Positions 35,819-47,762 of a stretch of DNA of 64,000 bases are shown here, piece by piece. Numbering within the stretch: position 1 is the stretch's first letter; every line of letters starts with the position of its first letter. The notes beneath the pieces are model-generated. The model saw nothing but the letters and a program-made list of their open reading frames with translations. It had not been told where the DNA came from and did not search any database. This DNA comes from Monilinia fructicola (taxonomy: Eukaryota; Ascomycota; Leotiomycetes; Helotiales; Sclerotiniaceae): NCBI GenBank assembly GCA_008692225.1, contig VICG01000001.1, forward strand, positions 3,263,501 through 3,327,500, read 5' to 3'. Position numbers and translations under genes: made by a program.

Positions 35819-37362
35819 ACATAGATCGAGGTCCTGCATGAAATGTGAAATGTAATCTGTACGCTCAGACACTTTCTTTCATAAAAGCCTAACACATTTT
35901 TTTTTCTTCTGTGGCATCTGGCCATTCATTCTTTCATTTCTACCAACCAACAACCTGGCATAAAGGTCATAGATGAAGAGATATGCCCAATGCTCCTTTT
36001 GGTTATATGACAAGCATCATGGTTGACCAATCAATATCAATATATGGAAATCCTCGAGGGTTTCGTTAATGATCATTACTTTTGGAGTTACACCAAGTAA
36101 CGTAACCTTGAACCGACTGATCTTTTGTGTTGCGTCTTATGTCTTGTGTCTTCCAAGGTTGTAAAAGAGAGAGAGAAAGAGAGAATGAATGAATGGATGA
36201 ATGGATGAATGGATTTGAGCCAGGCTGGCTTTGAAGTACGAATATGAAGTTCATAGAAGCTGAGCCACAGCTGGTTCATCAGCTGTCTAAAGTGATACAT
36301 ACATACTTAGCCGTGCAATTGTATGTATTTGCTTTCTCCTTTGTCCAAAATAGATGTGGCAATGAATGAATGTTCAAGTGAAAATCGAGGAACTAATGGG
36401 GAGATTGGATATTGGGTATTGATTGATGAATACCCAGATGTTCATTATGTTCCAAGTTAAAGAAAGAGATACGAAGCTGGAGATATTAATAATAATTAAT
36501 TACCATTTGAAGTTTTAGATCAAGAAAATAATATAATTGATCATTGATTGAAGGGATACAATTCGGAGTCTTTTACTTATTATATATCTATCGATCGAGG
36601 TATATACCTGGTATACTATCCTTATACATATGCTTTTATATTGATCTCATTTATATAAGAAAAGTCTTCGATGTTTTTCTTCTTCTCTGAATTTGAATCT
36701 AAATCTAAATCTCAGTCTTAATCTAAATCTAAATCTAAATCTAAGTCTAAAATCTGAAGTCTGAAGTCTGAAATCTAAACGCAACTTAACTAATCGATTT
36801 CCTTTCTATTCTTCTATTGCATTCTTCTTGATCTCTTTGACTTTTAAATTTAGATCTATGGATTCTGTACTACTTATTATTACCCTACTCGAGTACTCCA
36901 TTCCCATTTCCATTCCTATTATCATTCCCACTCTCCCCCCTTTTGACTCACCGCAGTCAGCTAAGCGTCTTCTATTTTGACTTTTTCTACCTACTAGGTC
37001 TATCGTACGCTTCAGCTGTCTTTTGGATCCAGGGCTGTTCTCTCTCTTTGAAAGGAGAGATAGAGAGATCCATATATATGTATATGTAGGTATATACATG
37101 GTATATACTAGGTACACACACATGCTCGGGTATATATATACCTATATCCATCATCCCCACGGTCATCATCTTATATTAAATCTTTGAAACCCTTTGGAAT
37201 TACCTTGTTATCTATATTGTTAGTTTCTTAGAAGCTCCAGCTATTCAGAGATCCCAATTAGATGATCCATTATGAACATCAACATCTAATAATCTCTCTC
37301 ATCTCAGACAGTTCAATTCGACTACTAGCTATCTAGCGGTAGGTAGGTAGGTTTGAAAAGAA

Positions 37363-39561
37363 ATGAAGGCATTTCCTGAAATATCAGGCATCTCTTCAAT
37401 TCTGGACCAACAAGCGAATCAAAAAGTTCAATTTCTTCAGAACTCCTATCCGACTGCATCACATTGCATTTGCATTTGCACTTGCATCTGCATTAGTCCT
37501 ACGGATTTCTTACTAAAGATCGAAAACCTTACCCATCAGCACCGTCACCACCGTCAGCACCGTCAACCCCGTCAACCCCGTCAACACCATCATAATCTTT
37601 CCTTTTTTTCAATTGAAGGGTCGATATTTCAATATTTCCCAATCAATCAAGACCTTGCTGCGAGATCGACGACGATACAATAATCATTTACCAATACTAT
37701 TACAAATAATTCTATTAGTCTTAATATTAATATTAGTAATTAAAAAAGGGTTTGAAGATCTTCAAGGAAAGAAGGAGCTTGGAGAGAAGGAAGATCGATA
37801 CTTGCTCTTATCAAAGTTAGCGGCCAATAATCCGGCCGCAAACTACCAACGGCGTCGCACGCATCAAGCCTATCAAACACTATACCTTCATCCACCATAG
37901 CAACCGCCAATCGAGCAGATGTACCTCCCTCTGCGACTGGAAACGTGAGAATTCCATCCGCCAGTCTTCAACCTCCTTATCCATCGCCGACTCCAATTTC
38001 AACCAATCCCAATCAACCACAAGTTCGAATTAGTAGTCCCACGAGGTGGAGTTGGAGGAACGCTTTACAAGGTGCTGCGAACCCTTATACGATCGAATCT
38101 TTCCCAAACCCTTTTAGACCTCGTGCTGGATCGGGGAGTGTTACGAGAGGAAGACCAAGAAGACCAAGTACAGCAAGATTGTGGAATCCTACAAATTCAA
38201 CTCCAAGAGCATATCCACAGACTCCAAAAAGACTTCAGTCACCAGCGGAAGGCCCACCAGTGATTGCAATACCACTTCAACATCCTGATATATCAAATCT
38301 GCGAGAGGGAGCTGCTGCCGGAGGTGATTATCCATTGTTAACATTACCCGAACAACGACAGCAGAGACATTCTGCATCTACCAGGGGAAGTTTACAGGTT
38401 GATAGGAGTGGAAGTTCATTGAGTTCGCATCGCATCTCTCTGCCAAGAACGGTGAGTATTGATCTTGCGCGACGTCGAAAGAGCGGTGATTCTGCTCTCA
38501 CGCCTACCGCCGGACAAAAAGTCGATAAAGGAAAAGGGAAAGCAGTGGAGGAAGAGCCTGTTGTGACCCTCGAAACAACCTTGGAAAGACTTACAGGAAG
38601 GGCTCCGGAAGGAAGACAACTTACTCCTACCCCTGTCTCTGGCATTTCCTTCGATTTTAGAAGAGCAGATATGTCTGTGGACCTCGAACGCGGTCCCAAT
38701 ACCCTAAACCCGTATAATGCATCCGGCACTTCCGCAATACCCCTATGCGAACGATTCGAATACATCATTACCCGGCGGCATCGGCCCCGCATTATCCTCC
38801 AATGGTACGTCGATAGTTGGGGAAGAACCCGGAGATGGCGATGATGGTGAAGAATGGGGTCCTCAACATCCATGTTTTCCACATATGAATATGCACGTTC
38901 CACTCTCATCGCCTTTATACACAACAACCCGCATAATACGCATTCGTCGCGATTGGATGGTGGAAGGTGATCTCGCGCCTACCTTTTCGAATCTATATCC
39001 TGAGATTCTGGATCCGGCTGGTGTTACGGAACAGGATTTTAGGGGTTTGATTGAAAGGATTAATAGTGAACTGATACCGGCGTTCAATCCTTGGGGAGCG
39101 AGGAATATCTTTGATGGGGTAATGGGGTTAATAACGGGTTGGGTATGGGATGATCTGGGATGGACGGGCGTAAAATCGAGGCTGAATCGGGTAGAAAAGT
39201 GGTTGGAGGAATGGAATAGGGATATGGAATCAAGGGCGAAGGAACCGGGAACTGCTCCGAAAATTGTGAGCCTGAGGAGAACGGGATATATGAATGTGAG
39301 TCATTCCTCTCCGATCTCCTATGCTGCCCGTATATGTGAGTGTTTTCAAGAAAAGTTCTGTACTAATCATATGCCAAATAGCTCGACATCCAAGTCCCCG
39401 ATCCAGAAATAACCTATCCAGCCACAATAACCGAATCAGAACGATTGAACTCGGGCATATCACAAGATACACGTATCACTGCACCACCGCCGGAACCAGA
39501 ATTAATGGCTAGAATACCGAGTGGAAGTCGAAGGAGTAGTCATGTCGAGAGCATACCTTAG
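37363..39561 (+). CDS. ERF4: Erf4/Golgin-A7-domain protein, palmitoyltransferase accessory subunit (5' end unresolved)
   Basis: The C-terminal half has the Erf4 domain: RIIRIRRDWMVEGDLAPTFS, YPEILDPAGVTEQDFRGLIE, INSELIPAFNPWG, then a hydrophobic loop and VEKWLEEWN. An 86-base intron (39296-39381) joins GYMN to LDIQVPDPEITYP and a Ser/Pro tail ending at 39561. Erf4 partners the DHHC enzyme Erf2 at the ER/Golgi and palmitoylates Ras-family GTPases (family knowledge). The N-terminal half is long, basic and Ser/Pro-rich, as in filamentous fungi. Near 38740 the frame changes by one extra base in a CCCC run. Another change of -1 is needed near 37855. The coding signal is clear from about 37810; the ATG at 37363 is only a candidate start, since the AT-rich stretch 37690-37760 looks non-coding and an intron may be present. 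Confidence 0.75.
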
Positions 39562-40816
39562 GAGGTGGCGGAGGTGATAGTAGTTGAGATGTAATTCCAA
39601 GAGGAGGAGTGACGATGCAGGACGGACGAGTTGTTTTATACCCACTTTATAATTTTGATCGCGTAGGCGTTTTTTGGGGGGTCTGATTTTAAAAGAAAGA
39701 GAAAAATAGTTGATCTGTTTTGAGGCATATTTGGGCGTTGCATTTATATACCGATTGCAAGATCATACGTCTATTCTTGTAAGGTTGTCGATGTGGAGGG
39801 TTTTGGATGGGGATGTGGGTGAGGGTGCAGGGGTGAAACCCAAGAGGGAGTTGGAGATGAATAATGAGAGAGGTGGAAGTAGATAAGGGAAGAGAGCTGA
39901 TGAATATCATGTCATGTTTGATGAGGATTGTTGATGGATGACAGGGACCAGGAGAAAAAAACGAAGGGGAAGAAAAGGTATATGGGTGAAGGAAAACTGT
40001 TGTGCGATATTTAATAGGTGCTTGTACATATGTGCTGATAATGATGATGAATGATTAGAACTCTGATTCTAACCAAGATATCGACTTTGTCCCCCATCAT
40101 CTCGATGTTAACTCCTATGATCCTTTGCCCGTGCCCTCCCTATCGGCCATAAATTAGCTGATGGATCGAGTCTTTTCCTCCACTCCACGGCTTTCTAATG
40201 TTATTTAGATATGGCAGCTGTTAGCTATGCAAATGCTCGTTTGCTTGCTCGTTTACTTGTTTGACCTGCATATACTGCAATATCATCGGCATTCATTCAT
40301 CTTGAATAATGTACATGTACGGAGTATATGGATGTGGATGGATATACAATAAAAACGTCCACGGGCCATCTCATTCGCGTAAGTTGGTTGATCATACCTA
40401 CCTACCTACCCACAAACTAACCATCGATATACACACAGCACACGGTTTTTTTCATCACTCCTGACATGCCGTCACTTTCCCTCTTCCATGAACTAACTCA
40501 TCTTTTGCGTTTTGTTTGTTTGTTTTTTTCGGATTTTTTTGGGAGGGGGGGGGAGGATGTGGTGTCGTGTTGTGTTGTATTGTGTATTGTGTATTGTGTG
40601 GAGGATGAGGGGTGAGGGATCGCGGATGAGCTATCCGCGTCGACGAAGGAAGGAAGAAAGAAAGAAAGAAAGAAAGAGAGGGAAGTTTTGTGCGGAGAAA
40701 TTAGGGGGGAGGGAGGGATTTCGCTTACGCCTGTCGAGTCCATTGGGGGCTCGTCGAGTGCAGTGGGGTGGAAGTGCGGTGCAGTGCGGATGGATTTCGA
40801 GGAAATAGGGGTATGT

Positions 40817-40881
40817 AGATGTGGATGTGGATGTGGATGTGGATGTGGAAGTGGAAATGGAAATGGAAATGGAAATGGAAA
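40817..40881. repeat. (GATGTG)n then (GGAAAT)n hexamer arrays
   Basis: About five GATGTG hexamers pass through a GGAAGT transition unit into five GGAAAT hexamers, suggesting one array evolved stepwise from the other. Confidence 0.9.
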
Positions 40882-40976
40882 TAAGGATCAACAGCCCTCA
40901 AACCTCAAATTCCCCATCTCAAGCCCAAACCACAGCAAGAAGACGAGGAACAAAAAGAAGAAAAGGTAATCAATCT

Positions 40977-41048
40977 ATTTCCATTTCCATTTCCATCTGT
41001 AACTGCAAATCCAAATCCAAATCCAAACCCAAACCCAAACCCAAACCG
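40977..41048. repeat. (ATTTCC)n, (AAATCC)n and (AAACCC)n hexamer arrays
   Basis: Three ATTTCC units are followed by three AAATCC and four AAACCC units. The ATTTCC block is the reverse complement of the GGAAAT block about 95 bases upstream, so the pair forms an inverted repeat. Confidence 0.9.
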
Positions 41049-41416
41049 AACCCCCCACTCCGACCCCCCTTGGGGAAAAAAGATAAACGTGTACCTGACG
41101 CATGTTGCCATCCATTCATTGCATATGATTTCATCCCATCCCATCCAATCCAATCCAATCCAATCCAATCTGCTTAAATACCATCCTCACATCACATCAC
41201 ACCACATCACATCACATCACGGACAGCGTTACTTCCACCGGTTCGTAGAACGGTATACACACACATACACACAAGAGAAAGCACCCAACGCCAATAGCAA
41301 GATCAACAGCAGCCACAGCGATGAACGCCCACCCTCAAAGTACACGATGTAGCGAACGAGCTCACCAGACGACGTCAAGCCTTGATCGAAGCTGCAGGTG
41401 AGGTGTCGGAAGGGCA

Positions 41417-41459
41417 TTTGCTTTGGCTTTGGCTTTGGCTTTGGCTTTGGCTTTGGCTT
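41417..41459. repeat. (GGCTTT)n hexamer array
   Basis: About seven near-perfect hexamers, read in one frame as alternating Leu-Trp. It is unlikely to be translated. Confidence 0.95.
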
Positions 41460-41807
41460 GATGTTGTATCATACCATAGTACTTACTCACTTGCAATAGC
41501 AATAGGAGAACCTGGTGATGGAGAATGGTGTGAAGGGTGGGTGGAAGGGGTTTTGCTTGCTTGCTTGCTTGATTGATTCACATCCCAACGCGAGTTGAGC
41601 CCATGAGAAATAGTAAGGCCTGTGAGGTGTACGAAGAGGGAAGAATAACTAAGTCTGAACATCAAACTTTCAGGCTGGGGAGGCGAGGAAAACTTGAAGG
41701 AAGGAAGATATCTATCTGTATATATAGGGCTCTATATTTTACTGAAATCTTGGGCCGAAAGTCTAAGGTATGAAGCACGAGGATGATATTCATGATTACC
41801 TCGTTGA

Positions 41808-43181
41808 TCATGATATGTACACTTTCTTCAGCTTCTCTCGATCAAACACATCACCCGTCCTCAAATCCTTAATTTTATCATCACTCAAGCCCGCCTTTCG
41901 GCTAAATTCTTCAAGCCGCTGTAATCCATACACACAGCCATTAGGAAGGAGAACTAGGTCACTCTCTACGTGACTCTTGGTGTGTTGTGCATATGGTACG
42001 TTTCGAGCAAGATCATTCAGTTCCATACTGCAAATAGGGCAGACGGATGAGGTGGCCGAGGAGGAAGAAGTTGGGGATATGGAGGATATATGTGAAGAAT
42101 GACAGGTAGGTGTCTTAAGGGCGGATAGTCCTGCAGATAATGCAATATGTAGTAGTGGTACTGATGGAAGGCCTAGTAATTCATTGTGTGTTTCTGTAAA
42201 AAGTTTGGCCAATTCCGTCCATCGGGTAGGGCTGTATAATTCCTACAGAACGTTAGAAACATTAAACTCCGTCGGGAGAGATTGACATACCCTGTATCCA
42301 CGTGCTTTTGTGCCAGGAGGAAAAGCCAAAAGCCCAGAAACTTGTCTTACTTCCTTGGGATAACTCTCCTCAAAAGGTAAAAGATACTTTCTAGCATGTT
42401 TGATCGATTCAACCATCTTCGCCTGATCTTGTGTTCTTACCAGCTCGATGTATTGCTGAAAACGGAGCATGAACTCGAGATTATTCTTAACAGAGTATCA
42501 GCATATGTATGAAGGCCTGGGCCCTGTTTCCTTACCTCCATCTTCCGAAGCTCTTTCTTATTCTCTGAACACCATGACAGTGCTTCAGCAACTTTGCCGT
42601 TGCACAGACTGTCTCGTATCTTACTCATTTGTACAAATGTTTCAATGTCGACCAGTTGATTAATATTTTTCTCTTTCGCCAGAGCTGCTGCACTCTCCTC
42701 ATATCCATTTCGCAGAAGGTAATCCACCAACAAGCGATCGAGTCGTGTCCTGCTCCATTCTTCATATTTTACATCATCCAGACTCTTCATATCATATAGT
42801 GAGCTCAAATGTTTTATTCTAGCCTGAGACTGTTGCTGTAACCTTGTTTCCTCTTCTGCGCATTGCGTTGAGCTTCCTCTTCAACCCCCGCATTCGAGCT
42901 AACATGGAATCTACATTCTTGAGAACATCGTCTGGGGACGCTTTCGCATTTAGGGAGGCATCTGCTGTCTCTCTAAGAGCTGCCTTGACACTTGTACTTT
43001 CTTTCTCGACATTCAAGTGAACAACTTTGAAATTCTTTCGGAGTAATTCGAGTGGAAGTCTGAGGAGAGGTTGATCCTGGGATGTGATTAGCTATGAGAA
43101 TTGACTTGGAAAAGGTGGATGGATGGCTACAAGAATAAGATGTGTATCAGGATTTAGCTTGGTAGTAATCAAATCAGCCAT
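41808..43181 (-). CDS. FYV10: GID/CTLH E3 ligase subunit Fyv10/Gid9 (MAEA homologue)
   Basis: Four exons on the minus strand (43181-43131, 43076-42536, 42485-42291, 42242-41808) encode about 406 residues. The start [12 protein letters not shown] joins [20 protein letters not shown] across a 54-base intron. Domains in order: N-terminal coiled coil, LisH ([20 protein letters not shown]), CTLH ([18 protein letters not shown], then [16 protein letters not shown]), CRA ([24 protein letters not shown]), and a C-terminal RING-like zinc domain ([32 protein letters not shown]). Gid9 pairs with Gid2 to form the catalytic RING heterodimer of the GID ubiquitin ligase that degrades gluconeogenic enzymes on return to glucose (family knowledge). 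Near 42855 one extra base breaks the coiled coil: the frame of GLKRKL stops soon after, while [17 protein letters not shown] continues in the next frame. Confidence 0.9.
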
Positions 43182-43615
43182 ATCGAATAGACGTTGAATG
43201 TGAAGCAATGCAGAGTAATTAATATAATGTGTTGGGGAGAAAGTAGAGGAGAGAAAGGAAGTAATCAACGAGACTGAACGGTGGGATGTCACAATCAAGG
43301 TAGGTACTAGGTAGGTATTGAATGACTTATCAAGAGTTAACGTATGAGGTGATATATAAGGAATAAAGAGAGAGGGACAGAGAGGTATATATATATATAT
43401 ATATACAGCAGTTATATAGATGGGTAATATTTGTTTGCTTGTTTGATAGATATATATATATGTATATGTATATATGTATATATATTACATATAATTGATT
43501 TTATTGAATGGGATATAATAAAAGTATGTCTTTTCTTCCAGCAATAGCAGGTAGCTTGGTAAAGAGCATTCCAGTATCTTTGGTGATGGTGAAGTGCCCA
43601 GGTGATTGTAGATTG

Positions 43616-43773
43616 TACGGAGTCGATGGTTGAGCTTTGATTGATGACTAATCTTACCTACCTAGCCACCCTGTGCCACCCTACCAGATGCCTGATCATG
43701 ACATGATACCTTACGGAGTCCATGCCTTACCTACGGAGTGCTCCCCTCCTATCATTCATGCATGTACGGAGTA
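43616..43773. promoter_or_regulatory. Cluster of TACGGAGT motifs
   Basis: TACGGAGT occurs at 43616-43623, 43712-43719, 43732-43739 and 43765-43772, all in the same orientation within 160 bases, in the spacer upstream of Gid9. Single copies occur at 19475, 40318, 57942 and 59488. The repetition exceeds expectation for an 8-mer in 64 kb, but function is not known. Confidence 0.5.
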
Positions 43774-45325
43774 CGGATGCGAGAAAGACCTCCAGGAATG
43801 GTTGGCCATCATGGCCTGGTGGGCCTACTACCCAAATTACGGCTGGCTGCGTTGACCAAGGATGAAATATCCGTGCACCGATCGATCTAGTGCTTAATGT
43901 GGCTTAGCGCGTTCTCCATGCTTAGTGCAAGTACTTCAACTTTTCCCACACCTTCAAAAATCCCGCCTTCCTTTCACGTGTACTTAAACTTGTGATCAAT
44001 CAACCTGTGATCAACCAACCCAAACCAACACGTGTATCGATATCGATTTCAATATCCAAATCAATCAAATCACTTTTCAGTCCTTCGAATTATTAATCCT
44101 CTTTTGCTTGAGGGTTGGTCCAGCTTGTCTCAGTTCAATCGCAATAAAGAGAATTTGATGCCAAATTTGATCACGAGGGTGTGAGGGTGTGATCCGTGAT
44201 CGTATGTAAGTTGATGCAGGTGACCTTGTGTCGCAACAATTCAATCTTTTTCCTATCCGCAATGAAGATGGGTTGACCCAAATCAATGTGTTGATCCGGT
44301 CCTGTTCCTTAAAGTCTTCTACTAATTGTCTATCAGCTCTTGAATCCTGCTTTTCCATCCAGAATTGGTTGGGAATTTGACCGTATCAAAATATCAATCC
44401 ATTCCACTCTGTCGCATTCATCAGGTCTCAGGTCTCGAGGCAAAAAAGGAAGGGAGGAGAGATAACCACCCCAAAACCACAGCCGACCCTTTGACTGGAT
44501 AACATACATCCGCGACCCCTCCCTCCCCTTCTCTTAAGGGAAAACAGACAACGGAAAACGGAAAACAGAAAACAGAGAACAGAAAAATAATAAAAATAAT
44601 CACAGGTATGCCTGAGATTTCATAATCATAAAAATGGTTTTTTTTCTTCCCTTTTTTTCTATCCCCCGCCACTCTTCCCTCTTCCCTCTTCCCAACAAAG
44701 TTCCCCCTCCCCCCCCTCCCCCCCCCAAATGTTCCAATGTTCCAATGTTCCAAAAGGTCCAGATTCCACACAGATTTCATAGTCAAAAGCCTCAAAAGAT
44801 CGATCATTTATTTGCAATTCTGTGCCTCTCCGTCGCATCTCCCAATCTGTTACAGAGTTATCAGAAATAGAAGCGCCTCTGCACATTTAAGATATGTTAT
44901 CTTTTCCATGTTGGTGGAACTTAAAGATCTAGTGTTCAAGACTCCACTACTTAACATGAGGGTTTTTTTTTAGTCACAACCGGACATTACCGCAAAAAAA
45001 CATCACCAGATCCCAATGCCTCCTCCCACGTCACATTACGCAGAGCAGCATCAATATCAATATCATATTGTCATTACCTGCAATGTACAATGTTCACCAA
45101 ATAAGCATCGTTTCTGTCTGTTCTCAAGTACAACGATTTAATTGTACTTTCGCTGGCGAAAAAGCTTGATCCGATTCATGATGATTTATCAATCGGAAGT
45201 CGCAGCATTTCAAGAAAGAGAGACAGAGAGCGCGCGCGCGCAACAACACGAGAGTCAATTGATATCTCATTTTGTTACCAATATCTTATTGATTGAATTA
45301 CTATGTGATACTTTATCTGCAATGA

Positions 45326-45331
45326 CACGTG
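45326..45331. promoter_or_regulatory. CACGTG E-box upstream of the Cbf1 gene
   Basis: The palindrome CACGTG (context GACACGTGC) is the core recognition site of Cbf1-type bHLH factors. It sits about 340 bases upstream of the Cbf1 start, so autoregulation is possible. Occupancy is inference. Confidence 0.35.
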
Positions 45332-45666
45332 CTGACCCTTGTAGGTACCACTCCGAAGGACACAGAAACGTTCGTTTCGAAGATCACGGCAACGAACTAC
45401 TGCAGCTGAGCGCTTCGAAGCATCAGAGATAGTCACCAATACATCTCCATTGCTTCCGTAGCAGCCGTACCATTTGCACTAGAAGAAGACTGCCGTTGCA
45501 CTTGTGCCAACCTCGGTAGACACGTCATTAAATCGCGAAAGATCAAGTTCAGCCTTAAATCTATCTACCAACCCCTCGAGGTCATCTGCGTCTTACGATT
45601 CTTGATTCCTCAATCCTCCACAAATCATTGTGCAAGGCTCGTCACGAGGGCAAATATATTATCGCA

Positions 45667-46670
45667 ATGGCAGACATGGACCTTGAACATTCAGGATTGC
45701 AGGAAGTAGCAAATGCTATGCGGGAAGAGAATGCCAATATGAGCAACACTGCACAAAAGCGGAAGCGGGACTCCGAATCAGCTGATGACACGAGGCGCCT
45801 TAACAACAAGCGTGTTTCCGCGAGTTCTGGCAATGACTCTGGTGACCAATCGTTGGTCAATCAGCAGATCGGAGATGTAGAAGCCCTGCAAAATTACGCC
45901 AACCTTCAACACAACCAACAGATCCACCCCGACCATCAAAACGGTGCCGCAGATCATGCCAACGCCTCATCTACTGCCGCTGCGGCACTTGCTGGCATCT
46001 ACCCAACCATGACAATTCCGCAGCCAACAGACGTTCTTTCGCTTCTCAAGCACCTGAGAACGATCGCCACCAAGACTCGTCTTTCATGGATAACAGCCAG
46101 CAACCTGACAATAGCTTCATGGACAATTCGCAACAGCAACATCAATCTCAAGGTCGAGGTTCTACTTCCAAACCAGTCGTGGGATCTGATGAATGGCACA
46201 AGGTTCGAAAGGACAATCACAAAGAAGGTAATTAGCACTCTGTTTATTCCATTTTTGACTTTCTTATACTGACCCCTTATCAGTTGAGCGACGTCGCCGC
46301 GAAACAATCAACGAAGGTATCAATGAATTAGCCAAGATTGTACCGGGATGCGAGAAAAACAAAGGATCAATTTTGCAAAGAGCTGTCCAATTCATCACTC
46401 AGCTCAAGGAGAACGAGACTCAAAAACATTGAAAAGTGGACACTAGAGAAGCTTCTCACTGAGCAAGCCATCGCAGAACTCAGTGCTAGTAACGACAAGT
46501 TGAAGACTGAATGTGAGAGAGCATGGCGTGAGGTTGAGACTTGGAAGAAGACGTGCCAAAGTGCTGGTTTAGCACCCAAGAAGGAAGATGCTGGTACTTC
46601 AGAAAAACTAGATGAAGTATTGAGAATGTTGGGCGGCCTTCTCCTACATTGCTGGTCACAACTGCGATGA
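45667..46670 (+). CDS. CBF1: Cbf1-type bHLH-leucine zipper transcription factor; frame broken twice
   Basis: Exon 1 (45667-46227) begins MADMDLEHSGLQE and has a basic cluster QKRKRD and Gln/Asn-rich stretches. A 56-base intron (46228-46283) splits the Val of EVERRRRETINE, the basic region. It continues with the helix-loop-helix LAKIVPGCEKNKGSILQRAV and then the zipper IEKWTLEKLLTEQAIAEL. The basic region has the HxxxERxRR-type residues (HKEVERRRR) that contact CACGTG. The conserved SDEWHKVRKDNHKE preceding it and the EKWTLEKLL after it identify Cbf1, a centromere- and promoter-binding factor that in yeast works with Met4/Met28 on sulfur genes. The frame changes by -1 near 46040 and by one extra A in an A5 run near 46425. 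The exact C-terminus (stop at 46668-46670) is uncertain because a third change cannot be excluded. Confidence 0.85.
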
Positions 46671-47457
46671 GATGATACCCTATACAGACAATGTTGTCGA
46701 GCCTTTGTGTATCGACTTATCGTTTTTTATTCTTGCTCATGGGAGAATTGGGGATTTTGGAGATAGGGTAGGGTAGCTTTGCTTTTTATGATATCTCTTG
46801 TCTGATAGGCACGGTTTGGGAGAATCTCCTAGACCGAAAACTTGGGATCCTTTCCTTTTGCTTAATGGCGTTTGAGATGACCTGTTCTTTTTTTTCCTTC
46901 TCAATTTCGTGTCCTATAGCCAAATCCATATATCTTTTTACATCTCATCTCATTTTTACTCAAGATCCAAGATGATTTGGCACCATATTCAGGTACATCA
47001 TCATTGCCCCACTACAGTACCTAACATCCCTGAAGATAAGATCACGATGCATGATGCGGGAGAGCTTCTAGCTTAAAGCTTCTCATTTTTTGTACATTTT
47101 AAAGATCCATTACATTCATTGCCTGCCTTGAAACATAAATAAGATAGATAACCTCGAAGGGAGGATAAGGATAAGCAACGATGGCTCTATGGATAGATAA
47201 GAAGACGATATTGAATGCCTTTCTTGAAGAATCTCCTCCTTTTACGCTGCTCATGCCCAATATGTAAGATACTCATACAAAGTAATCTTGCCTACTAGGC
47301 ACCTGCTAGATACCGATCCCGACCTCAACTGTCGGTGTGAGATTGCAACCATGAGGTTTCTGTACGGAGGAGGAATAGCTTGCATGTGATTGGCCAGCAG
47401 TGGGGACAAGAGCAGATGACGTCTCCAGGTCTGGTGGGTATGCAGGTAGGTTGGTAT

Positions 47458-47580
47458 AGTAAATGGTAAATGGTAAATGGTAAATAGTAAATGGTAAATA
47501 ACATTAGTAATTAAATAGTAAATAGTAAATGGTAAATAGTACAAAGTACATAGTACATAGCAAATAGCAAATAGTAAATT
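47458..47580. repeat. (GGTAAAT)n heptamer array
   Basis: About 120 bases of AAATGGT/AAATAGT heptamers with drift to ACATAGT and AAATAGC at the right end. Confidence 0.9.
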
Positions 47581-47706
47581 TTATTATGCTTGCATTCTAA
47601 AACTGATCCATGGATAATATCAATTGCCCAGCCCTGGAGATCGGAAGAGCCAATACATCAATGAATAATATAACCTCACTTATTGAAATCAGTCACCACC
47701 CGCGGA

Positions 47707-47762
47707 CCATTGACCATTGACCATTGACCATTGACCATTGACCATTGACCATTGACCATTGA
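47707..47762. repeat. (CCATTGA)8 heptamer array
   Basis: Eight uninterrupted perfect copies of CCATTGA. The adjacent array 130 bases upstream has the same 7-base period but a different unit. Confidence 0.95.

Larger units (their letters stand above)
33631..37362. other. Intergenic spacer, 3.7 kb, dense simple repeats
   Basis: No supported gene. Open frames on both strands are C/P/H-rich or follow repeats. Notable elements: an inverted repeat GAGTCAC-C-GTGACTC near 34180-34194, a C16 run (34237-34252), a GACTGTT heptamer ladder (34400-34466), a GGGA array (34615-34641), a CACGTG box (34913-34918), a G24 run (35390-35413), a CATAT array (35787-35818), GAATGGAT units near 36185-36212 and AATCTA units at 36700-36765. 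Confidence 0.5.
39562..41807. other. Intergenic spacer, 2.2 kb, dense simple repeats
   Basis: Spacer between the convergent Erf4 and Gid9 genes. No supported gene; the open frames follow repeats. It carries GAAA (40645-40680), GATGTG/GGAAAT (40817-40881), ATTTCC/AAATCC/AAACCC (40977-41048), CCAAT (41132-41170), CATCA (41190-41220) and GGCTTT (41417-41459) arrays, and a TACGGAGTA motif at 40318-40326. Confidence 0.5.
43182..45666. promoter_or_regulatory. Divergent spacer between Gid9 and Cbf1 genes, 2.5 kb
   Basis: No supported gene. TA-repeats occur at 43386-43406 and 43450-43484. Four TACGGAGT motifs cluster at 43616-43773 (43616, 43712, 43732, 43765). CACGTG boxes lie at 43975-43980, 44029-44034 and 45326-45331; the last is about 340 bases upstream of the Cbf1 ATG. 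A (CG)n dinucleotide run lies at 45229-45242. Short C-rich and A-rich runs occur around 44520-44740. Confidence 0.45.
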
